Shown piece by piece: positions 32,917 through 39,834 of a DNA stretch of 64,000 nucleotides (position 1 is its first letter; each line of letters starts with the position of its first letter). Location: assembly GCA_944387865.1 (NCBI GenBank), contig CALXGN010000005.1:1-64000 (forward strand), given 5' to 3'. The notes beneath the pieces were generated by a model. The model did no database searches. It worked only from the letters and a program-made list of their open reading frames with translations, and was not told the DNA's origin. Position numbers and translations under genes: made by a program. The DNA is from Scatomorpha stercorigallinarum (GTDB lineage: Bacteria; Bacillota; Clostridia; Oscillospirales; Oscillospiraceae).

Positions 32917-33702
32917 ATGTTTGACTGGTTTTCACAGCTCGGCCACGTCTGGCAGGCGCTGCTGGCCACGCTTTTCACCTGGGCGGTGACGGCGGCGGGG
33001 GCGGGGCTGGTCTTTTGCGTCCGCGGAGCGAGGCGCACGGCGCTGGACGCCATGCTGGGCTTCGCCGCGGGCATCATGACGGCGGCCTCCTTCTGGTCGC
33101 TGCTCTCGCCGGCGTTGGAGCAGGCGGAGGCGCTGGGGATGAACGCCGCTTTTACGGCCTGCGCGGGCCTGCTCGCGGGCGGGGCGCTGCTCTGGGCGGG
33201 CGACTGGGCCTATGGCCGCCTGGCGGAGCGCGGGACGCACTCGCGCCGGCGGATGATGCTGATGGCCGGCATGACGCTGCACAACATACCGGAGGGGATG
33301 GCCGTGGGCGTGGCCTTCGGCTCGCTCGCCCACGCGCCGGGGGGCGCGGCCCTCTCCGCGGCCTGTATGCTGGCCCTGGGCGTGGGCATACAGAATTTCC
33401 CGGAGGGCGCGGCCGTCAGCCTGCCGCTGCTGCGGGAGGGGCTCAGCCGCCGGCGGGCTTTTTTCCTCGGGCAGCTGAGCGCCGTGGTGGAGCCGCTGGC
33501 CGGCGTGGCGGGGGCGCTGCTGGTGATGGGCGCGCGGATGCTGCTGCCGGGCCTGCTGAGCTTCGCCGCCGGGGCCATGCTCTATGTCGCCGTGGCGGAG
33601 CTGATACCGGAGAGCCTGGCCAACGAGCGCCGGGGACTGATGGCCTTCGTCACGCTCATGGGCTTCGCGCTGATGATGGTGCTGGACGTGGCGCTGGGTT
33701 AG
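32917..33702 (+). CDS. ZIP-family metal transporter
   Basis: 261-residue ZIP (ZupT/GufA-like) divalent metal transporter of the plasma membrane. About eight membrane helices are visible; the metal-binding motifs are HNIPEGMAVGVAFG (about residues 122-135) and the second helix GIQNFPEGAAVSLPL (about 155-169), both with the N-x-P-E-G core. ATG 32917 follows GGGG by six bases; longer starts at 32827 or 32884 lack ribosome sites. It stands alone, so metal specificity (Zn, Fe, Mn) cannot be inferred. Confidence 0.92.
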   Translation: MFDWFSQLGHVWQALLATLFTWAVTAAGAGLVFCVRGARRTALDAMLGFAAGIMTAASFWSLLSPALEQAEALGMNAAFTACAGLLAGGALLWAGDWAYGRLAERGTHSRRRMMLMAGMTLHNIPEGMAVGVAFGSLAHAPGGAALSAACMLALGVGIQNFPEGAAVSLPLLREGLSRRRAFFLGQLSAVVEPLAGVAGALLVMGARMLLPGLLSFAAGAMLYVAVAELIPESLANERRGLMAFVTLMGFALMMVLDVALG

Positions 33703-33778
33703 CGCGCGAAAGGGGCTGGATTTTTCCCGCCGCGAGTGGTATGATGCCTCCGTTGAACAAAAAACGGAGGCGTCATAC

Positions 33779-34318
33779 ATGGAAGTAAAGCTATCACAGG
33801 GCCGCCCGCAGGACTGCGCGCAGCGCCTGCCGCGGGAGACGGCCGTATACGACCTGCTGGACAGCCTGGGCATCGCCTACGTCCGCGCCGACCACGAGCA
33901 TGTGGACACCATGGCCGCCTGCCAGGCGGTGGACGAGGCCCTGGGCATGGAGATATGCAAGAATCTCTTCCTCTGCAACCGGCAGAAGACGCAGTTTTAC
34001 CTGCTGCTCGTGCAGGGGGACAAGCCCTTCCACACGCGCGAGATCTCCGCGCAGATCGGCTCGGCGCGGCTCTCCTTCGGCACGCCGGAGGACATGGAGC
34101 GCCTGCTGGGGCTGGCCCCCGGCTCCGTCTCCGTGATGGGGCTGATGAACGACAGCGAGGGCCAGGTGCGCCTGCTGGTGGACGGCGACGTGCTCAAGGG
34201 CACGGAGTTCGGCTGCCACCCCTGCGTGAACACCTCCACGCTGAAGCTGAGCACGGCGGACGTGTTTGAAAAATTCCTCCCCGCCGTGGGGCACGGCTAC
34301 ACCGTCGTCACGCTCTGA
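33779..34318 (+). CDS. prolyl-tRNA editing protein (ProX/YbaK-like deacylase)
   Basis: 179-residue stand-alone INS-type editing domain that hydrolyses mischarged Ala- or Cys-tRNAPro. The family features are Y-D-L-L-D-S-L-G-I near 23-31, D-H-E-H-V-D-T-M near 38-45, KNLFLCN-R-Q-K-T near 60-70, and the G-C-H-P-C-V-N-T segment near 143-150, with NTSTLKLS following. It is of the longer ProX/PrdX type. GGAGG is eight bases upstream of ATG; a TGG-TATGAT extended -10 (33737-33745) lies close before it. Confidence 0.9.
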   Translation: MEVKLSQGRPQDCAQRLPRETAVYDLLDSLGIAYVRADHEHVDTMAACQAVDEALGMEICKNLFLCNRQKTQFYLLLVQGDKPFHTREISAQIGSARLSFGTPEDMERLLGLAPGSVSVMGLMNDSEGQVRLLVDGDVLKGTEFGCHPCVNTSTLKLSTADVFEKFLPAVGHGYTVVTL

Positions 34319-34328
34319 GGCGCGATGC

Positions 34329-34363
34329 AAAAAAGGCCGCGGGAACGCATCCGTTCCCGCGGC
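34329..34363 (-). terminator. terminator of degV-like gene (minus strand)
   Basis: A 12-bp perfect stem (34336-34347 with 34352-34363) followed on the minus strand by CCTTTTTT. It also separates the convergent ProX gene. Confidence 0.88.
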
Positions 34364-34380
34364 ATTGGCTTATCCCGGCC

Positions 34381-35256
34381 TTATACCCGCTCCTTGCCGA
34401 CGAAGAACACGGAGATGAGCCCGGGGCCGGTGTGCGCGCCGATGATGGGCCCGATGTGCGTGTAGAACACGTCCTTGAAGCCGCACTCGGCCTTCAGCGC
34501 CTCGCCGAATTCGCGCGCCTTCTCCGGCGCGTCCGCCTCGGAGATGACGAGCGTCTGTCCGGCGGCATCCACCACCAGCTCCTTGACGTCCTTGATGAGC
34601 TTTTTGAAGCACTGCCTGTCACCGCGCACTTTCTGCCAGACCTCCAGGTGGCCCTCATAGTCCAGGTGCATGATGGGCACGATATTGAGCGCGGTGCCGA
34701 AGGCGGCCGCCGTGCGGCTGACGCGCCCGCCGCGGTAGAGATAGGTGAGGTCGTTGGTGGTGAAGATGGAGTTCACATTGTGCGCCACGCCCTCCAGCTC
34801 GCGGGCGTTGGCCTCCAGATCGAGGCCGCCGCCGCGGTTATTCACCGCGCGCAGGACCATCAGCCCGAAGCCGGCGGAGGCGTTGGCCGAGTCCACCACG
34901 CGGCAGGTCCAGCCGGGGTATTCGCCCATCAGCGTCTCCGCCGCGCTGCGCGCGTTGTTGCAGGAGCCGGAGATGGCCGCCGCCAGCGAGACATGCAGCA
35001 CGTCCTCGCCGGCCTCGGCGAGCGGGCGCCAGAAGTCGATGAATTCCCCGGGGTTGATCTGGCTGGTGCGGGCGATGCGCCCGGCGCGCATCATCTCATA
35101 GAACTGGCGGAAGCTCTCCTCCGTCATGCCGTCCACCATCGGCTCGCCGTCCATGGTGAAGGGCATCTTATATGGCAGCACGCCCAGGCTCTCGCAGAGC
35201 TCGAGCGAGAGGTCGCAGCCGGAATCCGCAGTGATGCGGTACTTGTTGTCAGACAT
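34381..35256 (-). CDS. DegV family fatty-acid-binding protein
   Basis: 291-residue DegV/FakB-like protein that binds a fatty acid and presents it to the FakA kinase. Family features are ITADSGCDLS at residues 8-17, RTSQINPGEF near 63-72, SLAAAISGSCNNA near 89-101 and RGGRVSR near 175, plus an acidic/aromatic C-terminal pocket with HIGPIIGAHTGPG. No fakA is in view. It has its own promoter and terminator, so it is monocistronic. Confidence 0.93.
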   Translation of the reverse strand: MSDNKYRITADSGCDLSLELCESLGVLPYKMPFTMDGEPMVDGMTEESFRQFYEMMRAGRIARTSQINPGEFIDFWRPLAEAGEDVLHVSLAAAISGSCNNARSAAETLMGEYPGWTCRVVDSANASAGFGLMVLRAVNNRGGGLDLEANARELEGVAHNVNSIFTTNDLTYLYRGGRVSRTAAAFGTALNIVPIMHLDYEGHLEVWQKVRGDRQCFKKLIKDVKELVVDAAGQTLVISEADAPEKAREFGEALKAECGFKDVFYTHIGPIIGAHTGPGLISVFFVGKERV

Positions 35257-35288
35257 GGTAATCGCTCCTTTGTGTTTTGCTGCTTGCG

Positions 35289-35317
35289 ATTATAGACCAT
35301 AAGGGGGAATTTGGCAA
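35289..35317 (-). promoter_or_regulatory. promoter of the DegV gene
   Basis: On the minus strand TTGCCA (35317-35312), 17 bp, TATAAT (35294-35289). Confidence 0.82.
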
Positions 35318-35342
35318 GGGAAGTTTGCTCCAAAGAGCAGCA

Positions 35343-35371
35343 TTGAAAAGCCGGACGAGGAATGATATACT
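35343..35371 (+). promoter_or_regulatory. promoter of the transketolase operon
   Basis: TTGAAA (35343-35348), 17 bp, TATACT (35366-35371), 45 bp upstream of the transketolase ATG and divergent to the DegV promoter. Confidence 0.78.
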
Positions 35372-35415
35372 GTGTTTATTACTGTGTCTTTACATGACGG
35401 TCAGGAGGACTTTCT

Positions 35416-36252
35416 ATGACTAACAGGGAACTTGAGCTCACCGCGGCGAAGGGCCGCCGGCTGGGCATGGAAATGGTGTTCCGCGCCGCGAGCGGCCACA
35501 TCGGCGGCTCCTTCTCGGCGATGGATATACTGACGGAGCTCTATTTCGAGGAGATGCGCATCGACCCCGCCGCGCCTCGCGCGCCGGGGCGCGACCGCTT
35601 TGTGCTCAGCAAGGGGCACTGCACCCCCGCGCTCTACTCCATCCTTGCGCTGAGAGGCTATTTCCCCGAAAAGGATCTGGAGCTCTTCCGCAGCATCAAA
35701 GGGCACATGTCCGGCCACCCGGACATGGCGCATGTCCCCGGTGTGGACATGTCCACCGGCTCGCTGGGGCAGGGCATCTCCGCCGCCGTGGGCATGGCCA
35801 TCGCCGGCAAGCTGGACGGCGCGCCCTACCGAGTCTACGCCCTGCTGGGCGACGGCGAGGTGGAGGAGGGCGAGGTCTGGGAGGCGGCCATGAGCGCCGC
35901 CAAATACGGGCTCGATAACCTCTGCGCCATCGTGGACGTGAACGGCCTGCAGATCGACGGCCGCACGGCGGACGTGATGCCCTCCGAGCCGCTGGACGCC
36001 AAGTTTGCGGCGTTCAACTGGCATGTAATAAAGGTTGACGGGCACGACTTCGACGCGCTGCGCGCCGCCTTCGCCCAGGCGAGGCAGAACGCCGGCGCGC
36101 CCACCGCGATCCTTGCCAAGACGGTGAAGGGCAAGGGCGTGTCCTTCATGGAGAACGACGCCGGCTGGCACGGCAAGGCGCCCAACGCCGAGCAGTATGA
36201 AAAGGCCGTGGCGGAGCTGGACGCCGCCGTGAAGAGACTGGAGGTCGAGTGA
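35416..36252 (+). CDS. tktN: transketolase, N-terminal (ThDP-binding) subunit
   Basis: 278-residue half of a split transketolase, which moves two-carbon units between sugar phosphates. The thiamine-diphosphate site is complete: GDGEVEEGEVWEA near residue 141-153, with GHMSGHPD and S-T-G-S-L-G-Q-G-I earlier, and an IVDVNGLQIDG loop binding Mg2+. Splitting into two proteins is common in Firmicutes and archaea. AGGAGG lies before ATG. Its stop lies 2 bp before the ATG of the C-terminal subunit. Confidence 0.95.
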   Translation: MTNRELELTAAKGRRLGMEMVFRAASGHIGGSFSAMDILTELYFEEMRIDPAAPRAPGRDRFVLSKGHCTPALYSILALRGYFPEKDLELFRSIKGHMSGHPDMAHVPGVDMSTGSLGQGISAAVGMAIAGKLDGAPYRVYALLGDGEVEEGEVWEAAMSAAKYGLDNLCAIVDVNGLQIDGRTADVMPSEPLDAKFAAFNWHVIKVDGHDFDALRAAFAQARQNAGAPTAILAKTVKGKGVSFMENDAGWHGKAPNAEQYEKAVAELDAAVKRLEVE

Positions 36253-36254
36253 AA

Positions 36255-37211
36255 ATGGCAGAGAAGAAAGCTACCCGCGCCGCCTACGGCGAAGCCCTCG
36301 CCGAGCTGGGCGCAAAGTACCCGGAGATCGTCGCGCTCGACGCCGACCTCTCCGGCTCCACGATGAGCAAGACCTTCGCCAAGGCCTTCCCCGACAGATT
36401 CTTCAACATGGGCATCGCCGAGGGCAACATGGCGGCCGTGGCCGCCGGCATGGCCACCTGCGGCAAGAAGCCATATATCAGCTCCTTCGCCATGTTCGTC
36501 GCCGGCCGGGCCTATGAGCAGGTGCGCAACTCCATCGGCTACCCGCACCTGAACGTCAAGTGCGCCGGCTCGCACGGCGGGCTCTCCGTGGGCGAGGACG
36601 GCGCCACGCACCAGTGCATCGAGGACTTCGCGCTGATGCGCGCCATCCCCGGGATGATGGTGCTCAACCCCTGCGACGCCAACGAGATGCGCCTGGCCAT
36701 GGCCGCCCTCGCCGAATATGAGGGCCCGGCCTACATCCGCCTGGGCCGCATGGCCGTGGAGACGGTGACCGACTCCGCGCCCGGCTATCAGTTCGAGCTC
36801 GGCCGCGGGGCCGTGCTGCGCGCGGGGACGGACGTGACCATCGCCGCCACGGGCCTGATGGTGCAGCGCGCGCTCGCCGCCGCGGATATCCTCACGCAGG
36901 AGGGCATTTCCGCGCGCGTTCTGGACATACACACGATAAAGCCGCTGGACGAGGAGCTCATCCTCGCCGCCGCGCGGGAGACGGGCTGCATCGTCACCAG
37001 TGAGGAACACACGGTCATCGGCGGGCTCGGCGAGGCCGTCGCGGCCGCGGTGGGCGCGAAATACCCCGTCCCGGTCGTCAGGCACGGGGTGCAGGACGTC
37101 TTCGGCCGCTCCGGGAAGGCCGAGGCGGTGCTCGAGGCCTTCGGCCTCACGCCGGACGGCATCGCGGACAGCGCGCGCCGGGCGCTGGAGCTCAAGGTGC
37201 GCCTGAAATGA
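36255..37211 (+). CDS. tktC: transketolase, C-terminal (pyrimidine-binding) subunit
   Basis: 318-residue second half with the pyrimidine-binding domain and transketolase C domain. GIAEGNMAAVAAGMA carries the glutamate that activates ThDP (about residue 57), and G-S-H-G-G-L-S-V-G-E-D-G-A-T-H-Q near 105 is the conserved family segment. ATG 36255, ten bases after GGAGG, is preferred; GTG 36249 in frame is too close to the ribosome site. Its stop overlaps the dehydrogenase start by four bases (ATGA). Confidence 0.95.
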   Translation: MAEKKATRAAYGEALAELGAKYPEIVALDADLSGSTMSKTFAKAFPDRFFNMGIAEGNMAAVAAGMATCGKKPYISSFAMFVAGRAYEQVRNSIGYPHLNVKCAGSHGGLSVGEDGATHQCIEDFALMRAIPGMMVLNPCDANEMRLAMAALAEYEGPAYIRLGRMAVETVTDSAPGYQFELGRGAVLRAGTDVTIAATGLMVQRALAAADILTQEGISARVLDIHTIKPLDEELILAAARETGCIVTSEEHTVIGGLGEAVAAAVGAKYPVPVVRHGVQDVFGRSGKAEAVLEAFGLTPDGIADSARRALELKVRLK

Positions 37212-38446
37212 TCCTCGACTGCGCAAAATACTCAGGGCCGTGCGCCTGCGGGCGCGCTCACCCGCTGGAGACGAAGCTGGTGGTGGCCGAATACGGCGCG
37301 CTGCGCGATTTCGACCGCTATATGGATGCCTGCGGCCTTACGGGCCGGCGCACGGTGCTCTATGACACCAACACCTACAACCTGCCCGGCATGGTGCACG
37401 TGCGCGCGGACAAGGAGATCGTGCTCGAAGCGCGCGGCCTGCACTCGGAAAAGGGCCTCATCGAGGCCATCGTCCCCGAGCTGGAGGACCCGGACGTCAT
37501 CATAACCGTGGGCAGCGGCACGCTCATGGACTTCGCGCGCTACAACGCGAACACCCTCGGCATACCCTTCGTTGCAATACCCACGCTCGCCTCGTCGGAC
37601 GGCTTCACGGCCAACGTCTGCTCGGTGGTCATCGACGGGCACAAGCGCTCCATACCCATGCACGCGCCCGCGCTGGTGGTGACGGACCTGAACATCATCG
37701 CCGGCGCGCCCATGTCGCTGACGGTCAGCGGCGTGGCCGACATCCTCGCCAAGCACATCTCCCTGGCCGACTGGCTGATAGCCCACCTCGTCTCCGGCGA
37801 GCACTACTGCCTGCGCGTGGCGCTGCTCGCGCGGGAGGCGATGGCGCTGATGGAGCGCAGCGTGGCCGGCCTGCTGCACGGCGAGCGCCCGGATTTCGAG
37901 GCCATGACCGCCGCGCAGATGTACTCCGGCCTCACCATGCAGATGATGGGCTCCTCCCGCGCCGCCTCCGGCGCGGAACACCTGATAGCCCACCTGGTGG
38001 AGATGAAGCCCCCGCGCTTCGAGTCCGCGCACGGCCTGCACGGCGAATGCGTCGGCGTGGGCGCGGTGGTGGTCTCGGAGGAGTACCACCGCCTCGCGCG
38101 GCTGAAGCCGCGGGCAAAGCCCTTCGAGCCGCTCGACGAGCGCTGGATAAGGGAAAAGTTCGGGCCGCTCGCGGACGGGATAATCGCGGAGAACGCCGAT
38201 GATGTCCTGAAGCGCTTCGACGCGCGGCGCATCGTGGACTGTTGGGACGAGATAGTTTACATAATATCGCAAATACCCTCCGCCGAGTCCCTCGCGGACA
38301 CGCTGAGGGCGCTGGACGGGAAATACCGCCTGCGCGACATCGGCATCGACGAGGCGCTGCGGCCGGAGCTGCTGGACATCTCCTCGGCCATCCGCAACCG
38401 CCTGACGCTCGCGCGCATGCGCCGCGTGCTGGACTTTGAGGGGTGA
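37208..38446 (+). CDS. sn-glycerol-1-phosphate dehydrogenase (AraM/EgsA-like)
   Basis: 412-residue NAD(P)-dependent dehydrogenase of the iron-containing/AraM group, which reduces dihydroxyacetone phosphate to glycerol-1-phosphate. GSGTLMDFARY near residue 95-105, then P-T-L-A-S-S-D-G-F-T and H-G-L-H-G-E-C-V near 275 (metal-binding histidine region) match EgsA/AraM. An unusual N-terminal C-x-C-G-x-x-H segment (about residues 12-18, CACGRAHP) may bind metal and occurs in this gut subgroup. It overlaps tktC by four bases, linking it to pentose or glycerol-phosphate metabolism; some members may act on other ketose phosphates. Confidence 0.85.
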   Translation: MILDCAKYSGPCACGRAHPLETKLVVAEYGALRDFDRYMDACGLTGRRTVLYDTNTYNLPGMVHVRADKEIVLEARGLHSEKGLIEAIVPELEDPDVIITVGSGTLMDFARYNANTLGIPFVAIPTLASSDGFTANVCSVVIDGHKRSIPMHAPALVVTDLNIIAGAPMSLTVSGVADILAKHISLADWLIAHLVSGEHYCLRVALLAREAMALMERSVAGLLHGERPDFEAMTAAQMYSGLTMQMMGSSRAASGAEHLIAHLVEMKPPRFESAHGLHGECVGVGAVVVSEEYHRLARLKPRAKPFEPLDERWIREKFGPLADGIIAENADDVLKRFDARRIVDCWDEIVYIISQIPSAESLADTLRALDGKYRLRDIGIDEALRPELLDISSAIRNRLTLARMRRVLDFEG

Positions 38447-38450
38447 GGGC

Positions 38451-39044
38451 ATGAAAGTATGCGTATTTGCGGCCTCCAGCCGTTCGATAGACGAGGCGTA
38501 TTTTGAAGAGGCCCGCGCGCTGGGCGCGGAGCTGGCGCGCCGGGGGCACGCCGTCGTGTTCGGCGGCGGCACCAGCGGGCTGATGGGCGCCGCAGCCCGC
38601 GGCGCCAACGCAGAAGGCGGGGAGCTGATCGGCGTGGCCCCGCGGTTTTTCGACCAGCCGGGGATACTCTATGAGGGCTGCACGCAGATGCTGTTCACGG
38701 AGACGATGTCCGAGCGCAAGAAGCTGATGGAGGACCTGTCGGACGCCTTTGTCACGCTGCCCGGCGGCATCGGCACCTTTGAGGAGTTCTTTGAGGCGCT
38801 GACGCTCAAGCAGCTGGGCCGCCACGCCAAGGCCATGGCCGTGCTCAACACCCGCGGCTATTACGACGCCATGGACGCCATGCTCCGCCGCGCCGTCGCC
38901 GAGCGCTTCCTCAGCGAGGACGGCTATGCGCTCTATGAGACCTTCACGGACATCCCAAAGCTCGTGGACTACATAGAAAGCTACCGCGGCCAGCCGCAGG
39001 AAGTCTGGAAGGAAAAGATACTGGAAAAATACGAAGTAAAATAG
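38451..39044 (+). CDS. LOG family / TIGR00730 Rossmann nucleotide-binding protein
   Basis: 197-residue LOG-type nucleoside 5'-monophosphate phosphoribohydrolase-like protein. The diagnostic PGGIGTFEEFFE (P-G-G-x-G-T-x-x-E) is near residue 104-115; FGGGTSGLMG occurs near 39-48. Plant and bacterial relatives release cytokinin-like bases from nucleotides. ATG 38451 comes four bases after the previous stop, with GAGGGG upstream. Confidence 0.9.
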   Translation: MKVCVFAASSRSIDEAYFEEARALGAELARRGHAVVFGGGTSGLMGAAARGANAEGGELIGVAPRFFDQPGILYEGCTQMLFTETMSERKKLMEDLSDAFVTLPGGIGTFEEFFEALTLKQLGRHAKAMAVLNTRGYYDAMDAMLRRAVAERFLSEDGYALYETFTDIPKLVDYIESYRGQPQEVWKEKILEKYEVK

Positions 39045-39834
39045 CCGCCCAAACTGCGTTTGGAAGCAGTTGCGCTGCGCGCCGCGCTGAGGGGAGGCCC
39101 CCGCGAGGGGGCTTCTGAGAGGTTTCTTTTTGTCTTGTCAAAAAGAAACCCCTCAGACTCCAAAGAGAAAACCGCTTTGGTGCGGGTCGGAGCGTTTTTT
39201 GCGTGTTTTTACAGCTTTCCAGTCATCAAAAGTGGTCATCCCAGTGTCGGATGAGTTTATTTCACCGCCGGCCGTGCGTTGCTTCGCTTCGCTCGCGGCA
39301 CTAAGTTTGCAGGAACTCAAAGCCTCCCCTGCCGTGCAGGGGAGGTGGCGCCTGCGCAGCAGGCGACGGAGGGGTGTTGGAGGTTTGCACATCTTACCAA
39401 AGAACCGCAGACCTTCGGCACCCCTCCGGTCGCGCTTACGCGCGGCCACCTCCCCTACAATGTAGGGGAGGCATTAAATAGCGGCGAGCGCAGCGAGCCG
39501 CCCCAGGGGGCAAGGGGGCGGAGCCCCCCAATAACCTCCCGACACGCACCACGTCCCGAACCACGCAAACCACGTCCGTGGGCGGGCTTTGCCCGCTCCG
39601 CCCATCTCGCACGCCCGCGCCCGCCAGCGCGGGCGGCGTATCAAAGTCCCATTTTGCCCCGCAAAATGGGACACCTTAGAAAACCCCGTGTGGTCAGCGG
39701 CACCCAACGTCCCAAGCATAGGAATGGCCGCCCGCATAGGGCGGCCAAAATCCCCGGCGGGCTTTGCCTGCCGGGGATACCTTATCTTGCGCCCCGTGGG
39801 CGCAACCGCGCCGCCGTGCGGCGCGAGGGGGAGC
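39045..39834. repeat. 790-bp noncoding array of palindromes
   Basis: No credible gene. At least ten near-perfect hairpins follow one another: GCCCCC/GGGGGC (39097-39112), GGTTTCTTTTTG/CAAAAAGAAACC (39121-39150), the composite repeat 39323-39471, GGGGGC/GCCCCC, GGGCGGGC/GCCCGC, GCGCCCGC/GCGGGC, GTCCCATTTTG/CAAAATGGGAC (39646-39672), GGCCGCCC/GGGCGGCC, ATCCCCGGC/GCCGGGGAT, TTGCGCCC/GGGCGCAA and GCGCCGC/GCGGCGC. Several have short GGCTTTGCC-like or AT-rich tops. Such serial palindromes resemble dispersed intergenic repeats of gut Clostridia. Confidence 0.7.
39323..39471. repeat. composite inverted repeat (MITE-like) of about 149 bp
   Basis: The left end is CCTCCCCTGC/GCAGGGGAGG hairpin plus GTGGCGCC..GCGACGGAGGGGTG; the right end is its inverse, CACCCCTCCGGTCGCG..GCGGCCACC plus a CCTCCCCTACA/TGTAGGGGAGG hairpin. 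Each end is a hairpin and the two ends are inverted to each other, as in nonautonomous repeats. Confidence 0.65.

Noticed and set aside
33746..33771. Hairpin covering the ribosome site of the ProX gene
   Set aside because: The predicted transcript would start at about 33752, inside the left arm, so most of the stem cannot form in the RNA.
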